A stretch of 64,000 nt of DNA from Rhodanobacter denitrificans (GCF_003335105.1 NZ_QFWQ01000004.1:1-64000), one strand, 5' to 3'. Shown: positions 37,561-50,247, counted from the stretch's first letter. Numbers and translations are program-made. Notes: generated by a model not told the origin, from the sequence alone.

Positions 37561-38703
37561 TCAGTCATGGCCGGGCGCCTCGCTGCCGAGGCTTGCCGGC
37601 AGCAGGCCGTCGACGAACGCCTCGGCCTCGAACACGCGCAGGTCGGTGGCGCTCTCGCCCAGGCCGACGAAGCGGATCGGCAGGCCGAATTCGCGCGCCA
37701 GCGCGAACACCACGCCGCCCTTGGCGGTACCGTCGAGCTTGGTCACCACCAGGCCGGTGACGCCCACGATCTGGCGGAACTGGCGCACCTGGTTCACCGC
37801 GTTCTGGCCGGTGGTGCCGTCGATCACCATCAGCACCTCGTGCGGCGCGTCGGCGTCGAGCTTCTTCAGCACGCGGGCGATCTTGCCCAGCTCGTCCATC
37901 AGGCCGCCCTGGGTGTGCAGGCGGCCGGCGGTGTCGGCGATCAGCACCTCGGTGCCGCGCGAGCGCGCCGCCTGCAGCGCGTCGAAGATCACGCTGGCGG
38001 CGTCGGCATCCTGGCCCTGCGAGATCACCGGCACGGCGTTGCGCTCGCCCCAGGTCTTCAGCTGCTCGACCGCGGCGGCGCGGAAGGTGTCGCCGGCGGC
38101 CAGCATCACCGCGTGTTTCTCATCGCGCCAGCGGCGGGCCAGCTTGCCGATGGTGGTGGTCTTGCCGGCGCCGTTGATGCCCACCACCAGCACCACGAAT
38201 GGCTGCCGGCCGCGTACGTCCAGCGGCTGCCCGACCGGCTTGAGCAGGGCCACCAGCGCCTCGCGCAGCGCGGCCAGTAGCGCCTGGGCGTCGGCGAACT
38301 CGCGCCGGTGCATGCGCTTGCGCAGGTTCTCGACCAGCTCGGTGCTGGCCTCGATGCCGACGTCGGCGGTGATCAGGGTGGTTTCCAGCTCGTCGAGCAG
38401 GTCATCGTCGAGTTTCGGGTGGCGCACGAACAGCGCGCCGAGGCCGCGCGCGAACGCATTGCCGGAGAGCCGTTCGCGCCAGCTGCGCCTGGCCGGGGCC
38501 GGCGCCGTGGCGGCGGGCTCCCCGGCCGGCGCCACGAAGCGTTCGTGGTCGGGCCGGGTCTCGGCGGGCGCGGCGATTTCCGCCAGCGCCTCGTGCAGCG
38601 TCGCCTCGTCGCCTTCCGGTGCGACGGCATCGGCCGCCGGGGCCTTGGCGGCAGGCTGCCCGGCGTCCTTTCCGGTGGGCTTCTTCTTCCAGAATTTGAG
38701 CAT
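37561..38703 (-). CDS. ftsY: signal recognition particle receptor FtsY
   Basis: 380 aa. An acidic/Ala-rich A region (1-70) precedes the NG domain. The four-helix N part holds VRHPKLDDDLLDELETTLITADVG; the GTPase part has GINGAGKTTT (175-184), DTAGRLHTQ and TKLDG. It docks ribosome-SRP complexes at the membrane so that inner-membrane proteins are inserted co-translationally. Shorter acidic region than E. coli, normal for Xanthomonadales. Divergent from rsmD with 74 bp between, the standard ftsY/rsmD arrangement. Confidence 0.96.
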   Translation of the reverse strand: MLKFWKKKPTGKDAGQPAAKAPAADAVAPEGDEATLHEALAEIAAPAETRPDHERFVAPAGEPAATAPAPARRSWRERLSGNAFARGLGALFVRHPKLDDDLLDELETTLITADVGIEASTELVENLRKRMHRREFADAQALLAALREALVALLKPVGQPLDVRGRQPFVVLVVGINGAGKTTTIGKLARRWRDEKHAVMLAAGDTFRAAAVEQLKTWGERNAVPVISQGQDADAASVIFDALQAARSRGTEVLIADTAGRLHTQGGLMDELGKIARVLKKLDADAPHEVLMVIDGTTGQNAVNQVRQFRQIVGVTGLVVTKLDGTAKGGVVFALAREFGLPIRFVGLGESATDLRVFEAEAFVDGLLPASLGSEAPGHD

Positions 38704-38777
38704 TGCGGCGGCGATTCAAAGACAATGGGCGGCATGCTAACACTCCAACCTGTACCGCCCGCTGAGGGCGCGGCGGC

Positions 38778-39359
38778 ATGAACGGCGGGCGCAAGGGCGC
38801 CCCGGGGCGGGTCCGCATCATCGGCGGCAGCCTGCGCAATTCGCGGCTGGAGGTGCCGGACCTGGCCGGCCTGCGCCCCACTCCCGAGCGGGTGCGCGAA
38901 ACGCTGTTCAACTGGCTGGCGCCGGTGCTTGACGGTGCGCGCTGCCTGGACCTGTGTGCGGGCACGGGCGCGCTCGGCATCGAGGCGCTGTCGCGCGGCG
39001 CCGCCGGCGTGCAGTTCGTGGAGCGCGACGCCCGCGCGGCGCAGTCGCTGCGCGCGAACCTGGCGCGGCTCAAGGCTCCGGGTGGGCAGGTGGCGGAGCT
39101 GGATGCGGGTCTGTACCTGCAGGGTGCGGGGCGGCGGCACGACCTGGTCTTCCTCGATCCCCCGTTTGCACTGGACCTGTGGCCGACTTTGGCACGGCAG
39201 CTGGAGCAGGGCGGCTGGCTGGCCGCGCAGGCGTGGATCTACGTGGAATCGCCCCGTGGCCATGTGCCGGCGTTGCCGCCGGCCTGGCAGCCGCATCGCG
39301 AAGGCCATGCCGGCGAGGTGCGTTTTGCGCTCTATCGGCGCGCGCTTCCGTTAAGCTAG
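38778..39359 (+). CDS. rsmD: 16S rRNA (guanine966-N2)-methyltransferase
   Basis: 193 aa. It methylates G966 of 16S rRNA. The family start GRVRIIGGSLRNSRL, RPTPERVRETLFNWL, the SAM site DLCAGTGALGIEALSRGA and the catalytic LVFLDPPF are all clear. Length is standard. Divergent from ftsY and followed after 27 bp by coaD, an order conserved across many gammaproteobacteria. Confidence 0.95.
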   Translation: MNGGRKGAPGRVRIIGGSLRNSRLEVPDLAGLRPTPERVRETLFNWLAPVLDGARCLDLCAGTGALGIEALSRGAAGVQFVERDARAAQSLRANLARLKAPGGQVAELDAGLYLQGAGRRHDLVFLDPPFALDLWPTLARQLEQGGWLAAQAWIYVESPRGHVPALPPAWQPHREGHAGEVRFALYRRALPLS

Positions 39360-42563
<3,204 letters not shown>

Positions 42564-42590
42564 GCCCTTCGAAAAACTGGCCTTTGCTCG

Positions 42591-42673
42591 TCATCCCGGC
42601 GAAAGCCGGGATCCAGCGCCAAGGGTTTCGGTGAGCCAGAGTCACTGGGTCCCAGCTTTCGCTGGGACGACGG
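42591..42673. repeat. REP-like repeats, type B
   Basis: Two facing hairpin units: TCATCCCGGCGAAAGCCGGGA starts at 42591, and GGGTCCCAGCTTTCGCTGGGA ends near 42667. The first unit recurs at 53190 in the flagellar operon. They lie just after ggt in a 309-bp gap that also contains the broken gene copy at 42716-42871. Confidence 0.75.
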
Positions 42674-42715
42674 TCCAAATCGAGGTTTTTTCGAAGTTCC
42701 CAACAAGGTCAGACC

Positions 42716-42871
42716 ATGGAATTGTTCTCGCTCATCGGCAATTCTCAGCAACTGGATGGTGGCGCCATGTTGTTCGGCCCATCCATGGACCTCACCCCGC
42801 GCGTTGCGCGGGGCCGCCTGCGGCGTCCGGATTCGCTCCCGGCGAATCCGTCGGCAACGCGAGATATCTGA
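42716..42871 (+). pseudogene. truncated copy of the 5' end of the MBL-fold gene
   Basis: A 51-codon frame whose first 18 codons ([18 protein letters not shown]) nearly repeat the start of the next gene ([18 protein letters not shown]). After this the similarity stops; the rest is Arg/Pro-rich and built from GC-rich hairpin sequence. It ends one base before the ATG of the true gene. It looks like a partial tandem duplication, now possibly acting as a translated leader. Confidence 0.6.
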
Positions 42872-42872
42872 T

Positions 42873-43745
42873 ATGGAACTCTGGTCCCTGCTCGGCAATT
42901 CGCAGCAACTCGATGGCGGTGCGATGTTCGGCAACGCTCCCAAAGCGCTGTGGTCGCGCTGGATCGCGCCGGATGCGGAGAACCGGATTCCGCTGGCCTG
43001 CCGCTGTTTGCTGGTGAAGGATCTGGACGGGCGAAACGTGCTGTTCGAGACGGGCATCGGTGCGTTCTTCGAGCCGGCGCTGCGCGAGCGCTACGGCGTG
43101 GTCGAGCCGCGGCACGTGCTGCTGGATTCGCTGGCCGAGGCCGGGCTCACCCACGAGGACATCGACGTGGTGGTGCTGTCCCACCTGCACTTCGACCATG
43201 CCGGTGGCCTGCTGGCGGCATGGGAGGCAGGCCAGCCGCCGCGGCTGCTGTTCCCGCACGCGCATTTCGTGGTGGGCGCGGAGCACTGGCGCCGCGCCAC
43301 GCACCCGCACCCGCGCGACCGCGCCTCGTTCGTGCCGGAGCTGCAGCCGCTGCTGGAAGCGAGCGGCCGGCTGGAGCTGGTCGAGGGCGAACATTCGCGG
43401 ACGCTGGGCGAGTCGGTGCGCTTCTTCTTTTCGGACGGCCATACGCCCGGCCTGATGCTGGCCGAAGTCGGCGGCGTGGTGTTCTGCGCCGACCTGATCC
43501 CCGGCCGCTTCTGGGTGCACCTGCCGATCACCATGGGCTACGACCGCTGGCCGGAGAAGCTGATCGACGAGAAGCGGGTGTTCCTGGAAGACAAACTGGC
43601 GCGCGACGTGCGGTTGTTCTTCACGCACGACCACGATTGCGCGCTGGCAACGGTGACGCGCGACGAGCGCGGCCGTTTCAGCACTGCCGACGAGCAGCGC
43701 GCGCTGCGCGGCATGCCACCGTCCACCCTGGCGGGAGCGGCCTGA
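42873..43745 (+). CDS. metallo-beta-lactamase-fold hydrolase
   Basis: 290 aa, cytoplasmic (no signal). The metal-binding motif is [11 protein letters not shown] (HxHxDH), with further ligands probably H in DGHTPG, D in CADLIPG and H in FFTHDHD. This is the pattern of lactonase/quinol-peroxide-like MBL proteins (AHL lactonase or N-acyl group relatives). Substrate unknown. ATG 42873 is chosen because the longer frame runs through the broken duplicate. Stop and next start overlap (TGATG). Confidence 0.85.
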   Translation: MELWSLLGNSQQLDGGAMFGNAPKALWSRWIAPDAENRIPLACRCLLVKDLDGRNVLFETGIGAFFEPALRERYGVVEPRHVLLDSLAEAGLTHEDIDVVVLSHLHFDHAGGLLAAWEAGQPPRLLFPHAHFVVGAEHWRRATHPHPRDRASFVPELQPLLEASGRLELVEGEHSRTLGESVRFFFSDGHTPGLMLAEVGGVVFCADLIPGRFWVHLPITMGYDRWPEKLIDEKRVFLEDKLARDVRLFFTHDHDCALATVTRDERGRFSTADEQRALRGMPPSTLAGAA

Positions 43746-44779
43746 TGAGCGGACGCGGGGGAACGGCCATGCGCAGCCTGGCGCTGAACGTCGTCGGTAC
43801 GCTGCTGGTGCTCGCCGGCATCGGGCTGGCGGCGATGACCGCTCGCGGCCTGCTCCATTACCGCGCGGTAGCCAGCCAGCACGGCGGCGAGGTGATCGAT
43901 CTCGGTGCGGATGGGCTTGCGCCAGCCGGCGGGCATGGCGGCATGGTTCGCGTGGTAGGCACCCCGAAAGTGGTGGAGGCGCCGTACGACCCGGAGTTCA
44001 ACCAGCGTGTGGACACGCCGGTGCTGGTGCGCCACGTGGAGATGTTCCAGTGGCGCGAGGTGCGCTTCGGCGGCAGCGTGCACTACGAGCTGGACTGGCT
44101 CGACCGACCGGTCGATGCCAGCCGTTTCGAGGACCCGAAAGGGCACGCGAACCCGGGGAGCTTCCCGGTCGGCGGCAAGCAGTTCGACGCCGGCCTGGTG
44201 CGATTCGGCGCCTTCACGCTCGGCCCGGTCTTGTTGCGCGCGCTGCCCGGCACGCAGCGGGTCGAGCCGGATGCGGCGGCCCTGCCGGAAAATCTGGCGG
44301 CCAGCTTCAGTCGCTACCAGGGCTACCTGGTGACCAGTGCACGGCCGGGCGATCCGCGGCTCGGCGACGTACGGGTGAGCTGGTCGGCCGTGCCGCTGCA
44401 GCAGCTGACCGTCATCGGCCGCCGGGACGGCGACCGGCTGGTGGCGGCGTCCGATGCCGCCGACGGCAAGGGCTACATGGTGCAGGTCGGCGACGTGCCG
44501 GTGCTGGACGTCTTCCCGGACTTGCCGGTACCGCCGGAGTTCGTCTGGGTACGCCAGCTCCTCGCCGTGTTGCTGGCTTCGCTGGGCGCCTTCCTGCTGC
44601 TCACCACGCAGCGCCGCCGCCCCGACGGCTGGCTCGCGCTGGGCCTGGGTGCCCTGGTCGTGGGTATCGTGGCCGGCGTGTTGTGGCTGGGCAACGACCT
44701 GTGGGCCACCTGCATGTGGCTGACGCTGGCGGCGTGCGGTGCGGCGCTCACCGGGTGGCGGCTGCGGCGCGGGCGTTGA
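43745..44779 (+). CDS. TMEM43-family membrane protein
   Basis: 344 aa. One N-terminal membrane segment (about 10-30), a large soluble domain (about 35-265) with VEMFQWRE and VHYELDWLDRPVDASRF, and three C-terminal segments (about 270-340) match the TMEM43 (LUMA) layout. The HVEMFQWRE and F..P.GH..NP pattern is typical of bacterial members. Function in bacteria unknown; the domain may face the periplasm. Coupled to the MBL gene upstream; convergent with the EAL/HDOD gene. Confidence 0.82.
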   Translation: MSGRGGTAMRSLALNVVGTLLVLAGIGLAAMTARGLLHYRAVASQHGGEVIDLGADGLAPAGGHGGMVRVVGTPKVVEAPYDPEFNQRVDTPVLVRHVEMFQWREVRFGGSVHYELDWLDRPVDASRFEDPKGHANPGSFPVGGKQFDAGLVRFGAFTLGPVLLRALPGTQRVEPDAAALPENLAASFSRYQGYLVTSARPGDPRLGDVRVSWSAVPLQQLTVIGRRDGDRLVAASDAADGKGYMVQVGDVPVLDVFPDLPVPPEFVWVRQLLAVLLASLGAFLLLTTQRRRPDGWLALGLGALVVGIVAGVLWLGNDLWATCMWLTLAACGAALTGWRLRRGR

Positions 44780-44821
44780 GCCGGCGCCGGCGAATACGCG
44801 GGGAAAGGTGACGCGCAGCCG

Positions 44822-46120
44822 CTACTCGGCGGCCGCTTTCCCGCTGGCGTTGGCGTAGACTTGGTCGGCCCACTGCGTGGCGCCCAGGTAGATCGCGGCC
44901 ATCCGCTGGATGCGCTGGGGCATGACGTGCTCACTGGTCAGCTCGCCGGCCTCCCAGGCGAGCATCTGCTGCAGCAGCGGCGCGAAGGGGCCGCCGCGGC
45001 CGGTCAGTGCGTCGCTGATCTCCGGCACCAGCCGCAGATGGGTCAGCAGGAATTCCATCGGCGCGCACATCAGCGTGTCCAGCAACGAGAACAGGCCGAC
45101 GGTGAAGGCCATTTCCGCATGACCGGGGGGCATGCCGGCGGCCAGCTTCTCGCACATGTGGGCGCGGATCAGCGCGGCGCGCAGCAACTCCGGCGGGCGG
45201 TCGTCCATGCCGCACATCGCCATCGTGTCGATCCAGTTGCGCATGCGCGTGACGCCGAAGAAGATCGCCGCCTGCTGCACCGACTTCAGCTGCCGCGGCA
45301 GCGCGAAGTAGGCCGAGTTGACGCAACTGAGCAGCTTGTAGCTGAGCACCGCGTCGTCCCGGATGATGTTGCCCAGCTCGACCGGTCCCGGATTGCTTTC
45401 CTGCAGCACCCGCATCAGCCGCAGCATGCTCAGCCGGTTGGCGGTGAGCACGGGTACCGCCACCGGTTGCGGCACCAGCAGGTAGCGTCCCTGGATCGCC
45501 TGCAGCGGCAGTTCCAGGCAACGCTCGTAGGTCTGGTGATCGTTGACCTGGCCCGCGATCACGCGGATCCCACGCGCGTGCAGGTGTTCGGCGCGTTCTT
45601 TCAGGCACTCCGGCGAAAGCCGGCTGGCGTCCAGTCGAACGAGCTGCACCATGTGCAGCAGCGTTTCGAGCGGCAGGGTGCTTTCCGGGTCGGTGTCGGA
45701 TGCATCGAGCACGAACTGGCAGCCACGCTGCGCCATCTGCTGCAGGCGCTTCATGAGCGGCGCGTCGTTTGCCGTGTGCGGCTGCAGCACCACGCCCAGG
45801 CGCGGCTGGTGCAGCAGCACGTCGAAGTCTTCCGGCAACAGCTCGGACGGCAGGTTGAGGAAGGCGCGGTTGCCGCGTACCAGCCTGGTCAATGCGCCGT
45901 CGGTGATGGTCGCCAGCACGTTCTGCAGCAGGGTCTGCTCATCGCCGGCTTCGCGGTGGAAGACGATCTCGTAGGCGAACAGCTGGCGTTCGCGATCGAG
46001 CATCGGCACGCGCAGCACCGGCAATGGAGCGGCGCTTGCGCCCTCGTAGCCTTGCACGCCGGGAACGGAAACGGGAGCGGTGGCGGCTGCGGGGGAGTGG
46101 GAGGCGTTGGGTGTGCTCAT
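44822..46120 (-). CDS. EAL/HDOD signalling protein (YuxH type)
   Basis: 432 aa, cytoplasmic. After a Pro/Ala-rich N-terminus, an EAL-like domain (about 35-215) begins at LRVPMLDRERQLFAYEIVFH. Catalytic ExL and DDFG-type residues are missing, so cyclic-di-GMP breakdown is unlikely. The C-terminal HDOD domain (about 225-420) has LRLMRVLQES, LGNIIRDDAVLSYKLLSCVNSAYF and AIFFGVTRMRNWI. It is placed after flgM-flgN in the same direction (108-bp gap), so a role in switching motility is plausible, perhaps as an adaptor. Confidence 0.88.
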   Translation of the reverse strand: MSTPNASHSPAAATAPVSVPGVQGYEGASAAPLPVLRVPMLDRERQLFAYEIVFHREAGDEQTLLQNVLATITDGALTRLVRGNRAFLNLPSELLPEDFDVLLHQPRLGVVLQPHTANDAPLMKRLQQMAQRGCQFVLDASDTDPESTLPLETLLHMVQLVRLDASRLSPECLKERAEHLHARGIRVIAGQVNDHQTYERCLELPLQAIQGRYLLVPQPVAVPVLTANRLSMLRLMRVLQESNPGPVELGNIIRDDAVLSYKLLSCVNSAYFALPRQLKSVQQAAIFFGVTRMRNWIDTMAMCGMDDRPPELLRAALIRAHMCEKLAAGMPPGHAEMAFTVGLFSLLDTLMCAPMEFLLTHLRLVPEISDALTGRGGPFAPLLQQMLAWEAGELTSEHVMPQRIQRMAAIYLGATQWADQVYANASGKAAAE

Positions 46121-46228
46121 GATCAGTCAGTCGTCGCGATTAACGCCGAAGCATGCCGTGGCCCGCTTCGCAGTCAGTGGGAGGACCGTCTGCGCAGGCA
46201 GGCGGCGACGGTCTTGCTCATTGCCGTG

Positions 46229-46675
46229 TCATGCCGCGGCCAATGCGTGCGAACGCAGGCTCGCGTGAAGTTCCCCGGTGCGGCCGTAGAGTCCGCCCTC
46301 GCCGGCATGTCCGGTCAGCACCGCCAGCGCCTGACGCACCAGATTCAACCGCTGGTTGACCGCCTTGCCGTTGCGCTGGTTGAGCTGCTGGCAGAGGCGC
46401 AGCGACTGCACGATGCCGGCCCAGGCCGGCTCCAGCGCGGAGTTCGCCGGCGGCAGTTCGCGGGCCAGTTGCCGGCGTTCGGCGTCGAGCTGTTCGAGTT
46501 GCAGCAGGATCGCCTGCTTGTGCGCGCCGGCCTGGTCCAGCGCGGTGCTGTCGCCGTCGTCCAGTGCACCGCGCTCGGCTTCGAGCACCTGCGCGAGGCG
46601 GGTGACGGCCTGCTGCATGTCGCCCAGCACGGCCGCCAGCGCGTCGTCGAGTTCGTGCTGCAGCGGCTGGCTCAT
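46229..46675 (-). CDS. flgN: flagellar chaperone FlgN
   Basis: 148 aa, nearly all helical. It keeps the hook-filament junction proteins FlgK and FlgL soluble and presents them for export. The helices LQHELDDALAAVLGDMQQAVTRLAQVLEAERGAL and HKQAILLQLEQLDAERRQLA suit the FlgN fold. The start overlaps the flgM stop (ATGA), the standard flgM-flgN pairing. Sequence identity in this family is low, so context weighs heavily. Confidence 0.88.
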   Translation of the reverse strand: MSQPLQHELDDALAAVLGDMQQAVTRLAQVLEAERGALDDGDSTALDQAGAHKQAILLQLEQLDAERRQLARELPPANSALEPAWAGIVQSLRLCQQLNQRNGKAVNQRLNLVRQALAVLTGHAGEGGLYGRTGELHASLRSHALAAA

Positions 46676-46995
46676 GCCTTGCCTGTGCCGCCGAGCTGCT
46701 GGTCCAGCGAAATCATGCGGTCGGCGATGCGCCCGGCGTCGATCCTGTAGCTGCCGTCGGCCAGCGCCGTGCGCAGCCGTTCCACCCGCTGCGGGTCGAT
46801 CGCGGCGCTGTCGTCCGTCCGCGCAGCCTGCTGCAGCGCCAGCGCCGAATCGGTCAGCTTGAGCTGATCGTCGGCCTTGGCGGCGGGCGCGCCGGATGCC
46901 GCCGGTGCGGGCGCCGGCGTCGCCGCACCGTTGCCCGGGCTGTTGGCGGCCTGCGGGAATTTCGGCAGGCCGTTGTTGGAAATGGTCGTGTTCAT
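46672..46995 (-). CDS. flgM: anti-sigma-28 factor FlgM
   Basis: 107 aa. Low-complexity N-terminus (Pro/Ala/Gly, residues 10-42) and a C-terminal sigma-binding part: LKLTDSALALQQ, DPQRVERLRTALADGSYRIDAGRIADRMISLDQQL. It holds FliA inactive until it is exported through the finished hook. ATG 46995 is supported by the FliA-type promoter just upstream (47059-47033), which provides the usual feedback. Confidence 0.93.
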   Translation of the reverse strand: MNTTISNNGLPKFPQAANSPGNGAATPAPAPAASGAPAAKADDQLKLTDSALALQQAARTDDSAAIDPQRVERLRTALADGSYRIDAGRIADRMISLDQQLGGTGKA

Positions 46996-47032
46996 GCGTC
47001 CGTTCTCGCTGGGATGTGGCCCTGTAATCAGG

Positions 47033-47059
47033 GGATCGGCCGGATTCGCGGAAACTTTA
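47033..47059 (-). promoter_or_regulatory. sigma-28 (FliA) promoter of flgM-flgN
   Basis: On the minus strand TAAAGTTT, 11 bases, GCCGATCC: a full match to the FliA consensus at -35 and six of eight bases at -10. It lies in the flgA-flgM gap, 38 bp before the flgM start. Confidence 0.9.
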
Positions 47060-47104
47060 GGGTGGACAGGGATTATGGCGGAGGCGATGCCCACCGCGAC
47101 CGGC

Positions 47105-47812
47105 TCATGGCAGGGCGAGCACCTCGCCGGGAGCGCTGACCATCGCATCGACCACCTTGCCCGAGCTTTCGTTGCGCACCCTCAGGCGGGCACCGTTGTC
47201 GCCGCTGCCCAGCGCCACGCCAGCCATGCGCACCTCGATGCCGCCAAGCCTGGCCACCATCTGCACATGGTCGCCGGCGCGCACCATGCGCCGTCCGCCG
47301 AGCGCCCCTGGGGTGAGCACGCTGCCGCTGGCCACCGCACGGTTGAGGGTGCGGCCGGCCACCTGGTCGAGATTCTCGAGGTAGCCGTAGCCGAGCCGGG
47401 TGACGTCGCGTTCCTCGGCGTGCACGTCGGCGGCGCCCAGGCCGTCGCCGCGCAGCAGTGGCCGGTTGGTCACCAGTACGGTGCGGAACAGCTGCAGTTG
47501 CAGCGGCACGCGCACGATCCAGCCGCCGGGCTGCGGGCACTGCACTTGTACGGTCATGCGCGGTGCGGCCGCGGCATGTCCGGCGACGATCGCGCGCAAT
47601 GGTTCGGCGCAGGCGGCCAGTTGCAGGCGCGGGTCGAGCGGCGCCGCGGTGACGGCGATCCGGCTGCCCGGCAGCGCATAGTGCGCGCGCACGGCCTGTT
47701 CGGCCGCGGCGCGCACGCTGTCGGGCGATTGCATGGCGACGGCGGCGTGGGCAACGCCGAGCCACAGCGCGCCGAGCCAGAGCAGGCGGATGGCGGTCCG
47801 GCAGTCGCTCAT
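47105..47812 (-). CDS. flgA: flagellar P-ring assembly chaperone FlgA
   Basis: 235 aa, periplasmic; signal peptide 1-26 (cleavage near AVA). Contains the SAF-type domain ([21 protein letters not shown]...[18 protein letters not shown], about 115-180) and the C-terminal FlgA half ([21 protein letters not shown]...[10 protein letters not shown]). It helps FlgI polymerise into the P ring. ATG 47812 overlaps the stop of the MCP gene (ATGA). Divergently placed relative to flgB, as in many gammaproteobacteria. Confidence 0.94.
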   Translation of the reverse strand: MSDCRTAIRLLWLGALWLGVAHAAVAMQSPDSVRAAAEQAVRAHYALPGSRIAVTAAPLDPRLQLAACAEPLRAIVAGHAAAAPRMTVQVQCPQPGGWIVRVPLQLQLFRTVLVTNRPLLRGDGLGAADVHAEERDVTRLGYGYLENLDQVAGRTLNRAVASGSVLTPGALGGRRMVRAGDHVQMVARLGGIEVRMAGVALGSGDNGARLRVRNESSGKVVDAMVSAPGEVLALP

Positions 47813-49113
47813 GCGTCCGCCAGCAAGGCGCCGAGTTGCCCGAGCAGGGCTTCGCGCCCGGATTCGAGCTGTTGCGACAACCGCGCGGCCTGGTCGAGCT
47901 GGCCATCGCACAGCAGCGCGACGAAGCGGCTGCCCTGCTCGCGCAACTGCTCGCCGACCTCGGCCAGGCCGGCGCCGGCCGGCTTGCCCTGGTGCAGCGA
48001 GGCCAGCCGGCCGATGCTCCGATGGATCGCGTGGGTGTCAAACCAGCGCCGGTCCAGCGCGCCGGGTTCAAGCAGGGCCAGTTCCGCCGCCTGGCGCAGG
48101 TTCAGCGCGGCCTCGCGCACGGTCAGGCTGAGGCTGGCCGGGTCGTCGCCGCTGATGCCTTCCAGCCAGTCCAGCCCCAGCCGGTGGGCCAGCAGCGCGG
48201 CGCGGTGCAGCGATTCGGATTGGCGTCGCGCCTCGCTGCCGCGGCGCTGCAGCGCGCCGAGCGCGGCCTGCGCCGCGGTGGCGCGCGCATGCTGCGTATC
48301 GTGGCTCTGCTGCAGCTTGCGGATGCGTTCGCCGGCCGCGCGCAACGCGGTGCCGCCCTGGTCGAGGATCGCGCCGGATTGGCCGACGCCGGCCTGCGCC
48401 CGTTCCAGCTGCTGCAGGCCATGTTGCACGTCGCCGTTGAGCTGCAGCGAAAAATCGCCGATCGAGCCGGTGACGGCTTCGATTTCGGCGGTGGTGAGCG
48501 TGGTCTTCTCCGCCAGCTGCTTGACCTCGTCGGCAACCACGGCGAAGCCGCGGCCCGCCTCGCCCGCGCGCGCGGCCTCGATCGCCGCGTTCAGCGCCAC
48601 CAGGTTGGTCTGGTGCGCGATCTCCTGCACCACGCCGGTGAGCTTGCGGATCTGCGCCACCTGCTCGGCCAGCTTGCTCTGGTTGCGGTTCATCGCGGCC
48701 AGCGCGCTGCGCAGCATCCGCAGCTGCCCGTCGAGCTCGCTGACGGTGCCGGTGCCGGCCAGCCCGGCCTGGCTGGCCTGGTCCAGGTCGGCGCCGACCT
48801 GGTGCAGGGCCGTCGAGATGCCGGCGCTCCCATCCGTCAAGCGATCGACGCTGCCGCGGCTGTCGGTCGCCGCCTTCTCCAGCGCCACCTGCTCGCGCGA
48901 CAGCTGCTGCACCGCGCCCAGCACCAGGCTCTGCTGCTCCACCGTCTGCAGCGCCACCGCTGCCGGCGGCCGGCCGGCGACGCGGGCCAGCAGCGGCGCC
49001 AGCGCCTGCGCCGCGCGTGGGTACTTGCGCCGCAGCACGGCAACCTGCGCATCGTTGCCGGAGGCGGCGGCCTCCGCCAGGGCGGCGAGGTGCTGGTTCC
49101 AGATCAGGCTCAT
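47809..49113 (-). CDS. soluble methyl-accepting chemotaxis-type protein
   Basis: 434 aa with no membrane segment and no HAMP. The signalling tip [42 protein letters not shown] (about 155-196) is intact. Helical coiled-coil regions surround it. A C-terminal part of about 110 residues ([37 protein letters not shown]...) may be the sensor. A cytoplasmic receptor would report on internal state. It heads the operon mcp-flgA and faces cheV. The ribosome site AAGGTG supports ATG 49113. Confidence 0.88.
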   Translation of the reverse strand: MSLIWNQHLAALAEAAASGNDAQVAVLRRKYPRAAQALAPLLARVAGRPPAAVALQTVEQQSLVLGAVQQLSREQVALEKAATDSRGSVDRLTDGSAGISTALHQVGADLDQASQAGLAGTGTVSELDGQLRMLRSALAAMNRNQSKLAEQVAQIRKLTGVVQEIAHQTNLVALNAAIEAARAGEAGRGFAVVADEVKQLAEKTTLTTAEIEAVTGSIGDFSLQLNGDVQHGLQQLERAQAGVGQSGAILDQGGTALRAAGERIRKLQQSHDTQHARATAAQAALGALQRRGSEARRQSESLHRAALLAHRLGLDWLEGISGDDPASLSLTVREAALNLRQAAELALLEPGALDRRWFDTHAIHRSIGRLASLHQGKPAGAGLAEVGEQLREQGSRFVALLCDGQLDQAARLSQQLESGREALLGQLGALLADA

Positions 49114-49156
49114 GGGGCGGACATCACCTTTTGTATGGCGCGGGAATGCAGGAGCT

Positions 49157-49202
49157 GCATCGTCAGGAATCCTCGAAACTTGAGGAAGCAAGTCGCATGC
49201 CA
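49157..49202 (-). promoter_or_regulatory. tandem sigma-54 and sigma-28 promoters of mcp-flgA
   Basis: Minus strand. TGGCATGCGACTTGCT (49202-49187) fits the sigma-54 -24/-12 consensus, with GG and GC separated by 10 bp. Just downstream, CTCAAGTTT (49184-49176), 11 bases, GACGATGC (49164-49157) resembles a FliA promoter. The unit could thus be read early for flgA and late for the receptor. Confidence 0.75.
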
Positions 49203-49235
49203 CTCCGGCCGGACGATGTCGGTGGCCAGCGGCGC

Positions 49236-49262
49236 TCAAGCGCGCCGCATCGCGGCCGATAG
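49236..49262 (+). promoter_or_regulatory. sigma-28 (FliA) promoter of cheV
   Basis: TCAAGCGC (49236-49243), 11 bases, GCCGATAG (49255-49262) fits the FliA pattern, with a strong -10 and a weaker -35. It lies 46 bp upstream of the cheV start. Confidence 0.7.
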
Positions 49263-49308
49263 CCTGCGCGTAGGGCCGCTGCGCGCGGTACGCCATCGAG
49301 GAGCCCGC

Positions 49309-50247
49309 ATGGGCGGCACGCTGCTGGAAAAGGTGGAACGACATACCCGGCTGGCCGGTCACAACCGCGTGGCGATGCTGCTGTTCCGGCTGGGCGACGA
49401 GCAGCTGTTCGGCATCAACGTATTCAAGGTGCGCGAAGTGATGCGTCGCCCGCCGCTGGAACGCATGCCGGGCGTGCACGCGCTGCTGGCCGGCAGCTGC
49501 GACTATCGCGGGCAGACCATCCCGGTGATCGACCTGGCTGCTGCGCTCGGCTATGCGCCGCTGCGCGACGTCGAGTCGGCGCACCTGATGGTCACCGAGT
49601 TCAGCCGCTCGATGCAGGGCTTCCTGGTGGCCGACCTGCAGCGCATGGTGCAATGCGAAGGCGACACGCTGGTGGCGCCGCCGAGCGCGCTGGGCTTCGG
49701 CACGCGGGTGAATGCGGTGACCCGGGTCGACGGCATGCTGCTGGCGGTGGTGGATGTGGAGCACGTGCTGGCCAGCATCGATGCCGCGCCGGCCGAACTG
49801 TCCGAGCAGATGCAGCGCGTCGCCGGCGCCCGCTCGCTGGCGCCGCGGCGCGTGCTGGTGGCGGACGATTCGCTGATCGCCCGCCGCCGGCTGGTCAGCC
49901 TGTTCAAGCAGATGGATATCGAGTGCGTGGTGGCGAAGGATGGCCGCGAGGCGCTCGACCGCCTGCAGGAACTGGCCGCCGGCGATCCGGCTGAAGGTGT
50001 ACGGCTGGTGGTCTCCGACATCGAGATGCCGCGGCTGGACGGCTATGCGCTGACCCGTGCGATCCGCGAGGCGCCCAACCTGCACCGGCTCAAGGTGGTG
50101 CTGCACAGCTCGCTCAGCGGCATCTTCAACGAGGCGATGGTGAAGGAGGTCAAGGCCGACCGCTTCGTCGCCAAGTTCCAGCCGGACCTGTTGGCGCAGG
50201 CCGTGCTGGATCTGCTCCCGGAGCCGCCGCAGGTGCCGGCGGACTGA
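49309..50247 (+). CDS. cheV: chemotaxis coupling protein CheV
   Basis: 312 aa. The N-terminal CheW domain (about 18-165; [21 protein letters not shown], then [18 protein letters not shown]) links receptors to CheA. The C-terminal receiver (about 180-305) has the acidic pair in LVADDS and the phospho-acceptor Asp in [15 protein letters not shown] 49309 follows GAGGAG. Location beside flgA/flgB is common for CheV in gammaproteobacteria. It is divergent from the soluble receptor gene, a likely partner. Confidence 0.95.
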   Translation: MGGTLLEKVERHTRLAGHNRVAMLLFRLGDEQLFGINVFKVREVMRRPPLERMPGVHALLAGSCDYRGQTIPVIDLAAALGYAPLRDVESAHLMVTEFSRSMQGFLVADLQRMVQCEGDTLVAPPSALGFGTRVNAVTRVDGMLLAVVDVEHVLASIDAAPAELSEQMQRVAGARSLAPRRVLVADDSLIARRRLVSLFKQMDIECVVAKDGREALDRLQELAAGDPAEGVRLVVSDIEMPRLDGYALTRAIREAPNLHRLKVVLHSSLSGIFNEAMVKEVKADRFVAKFQPDLLAQAVLDLLPEPPQVPAD

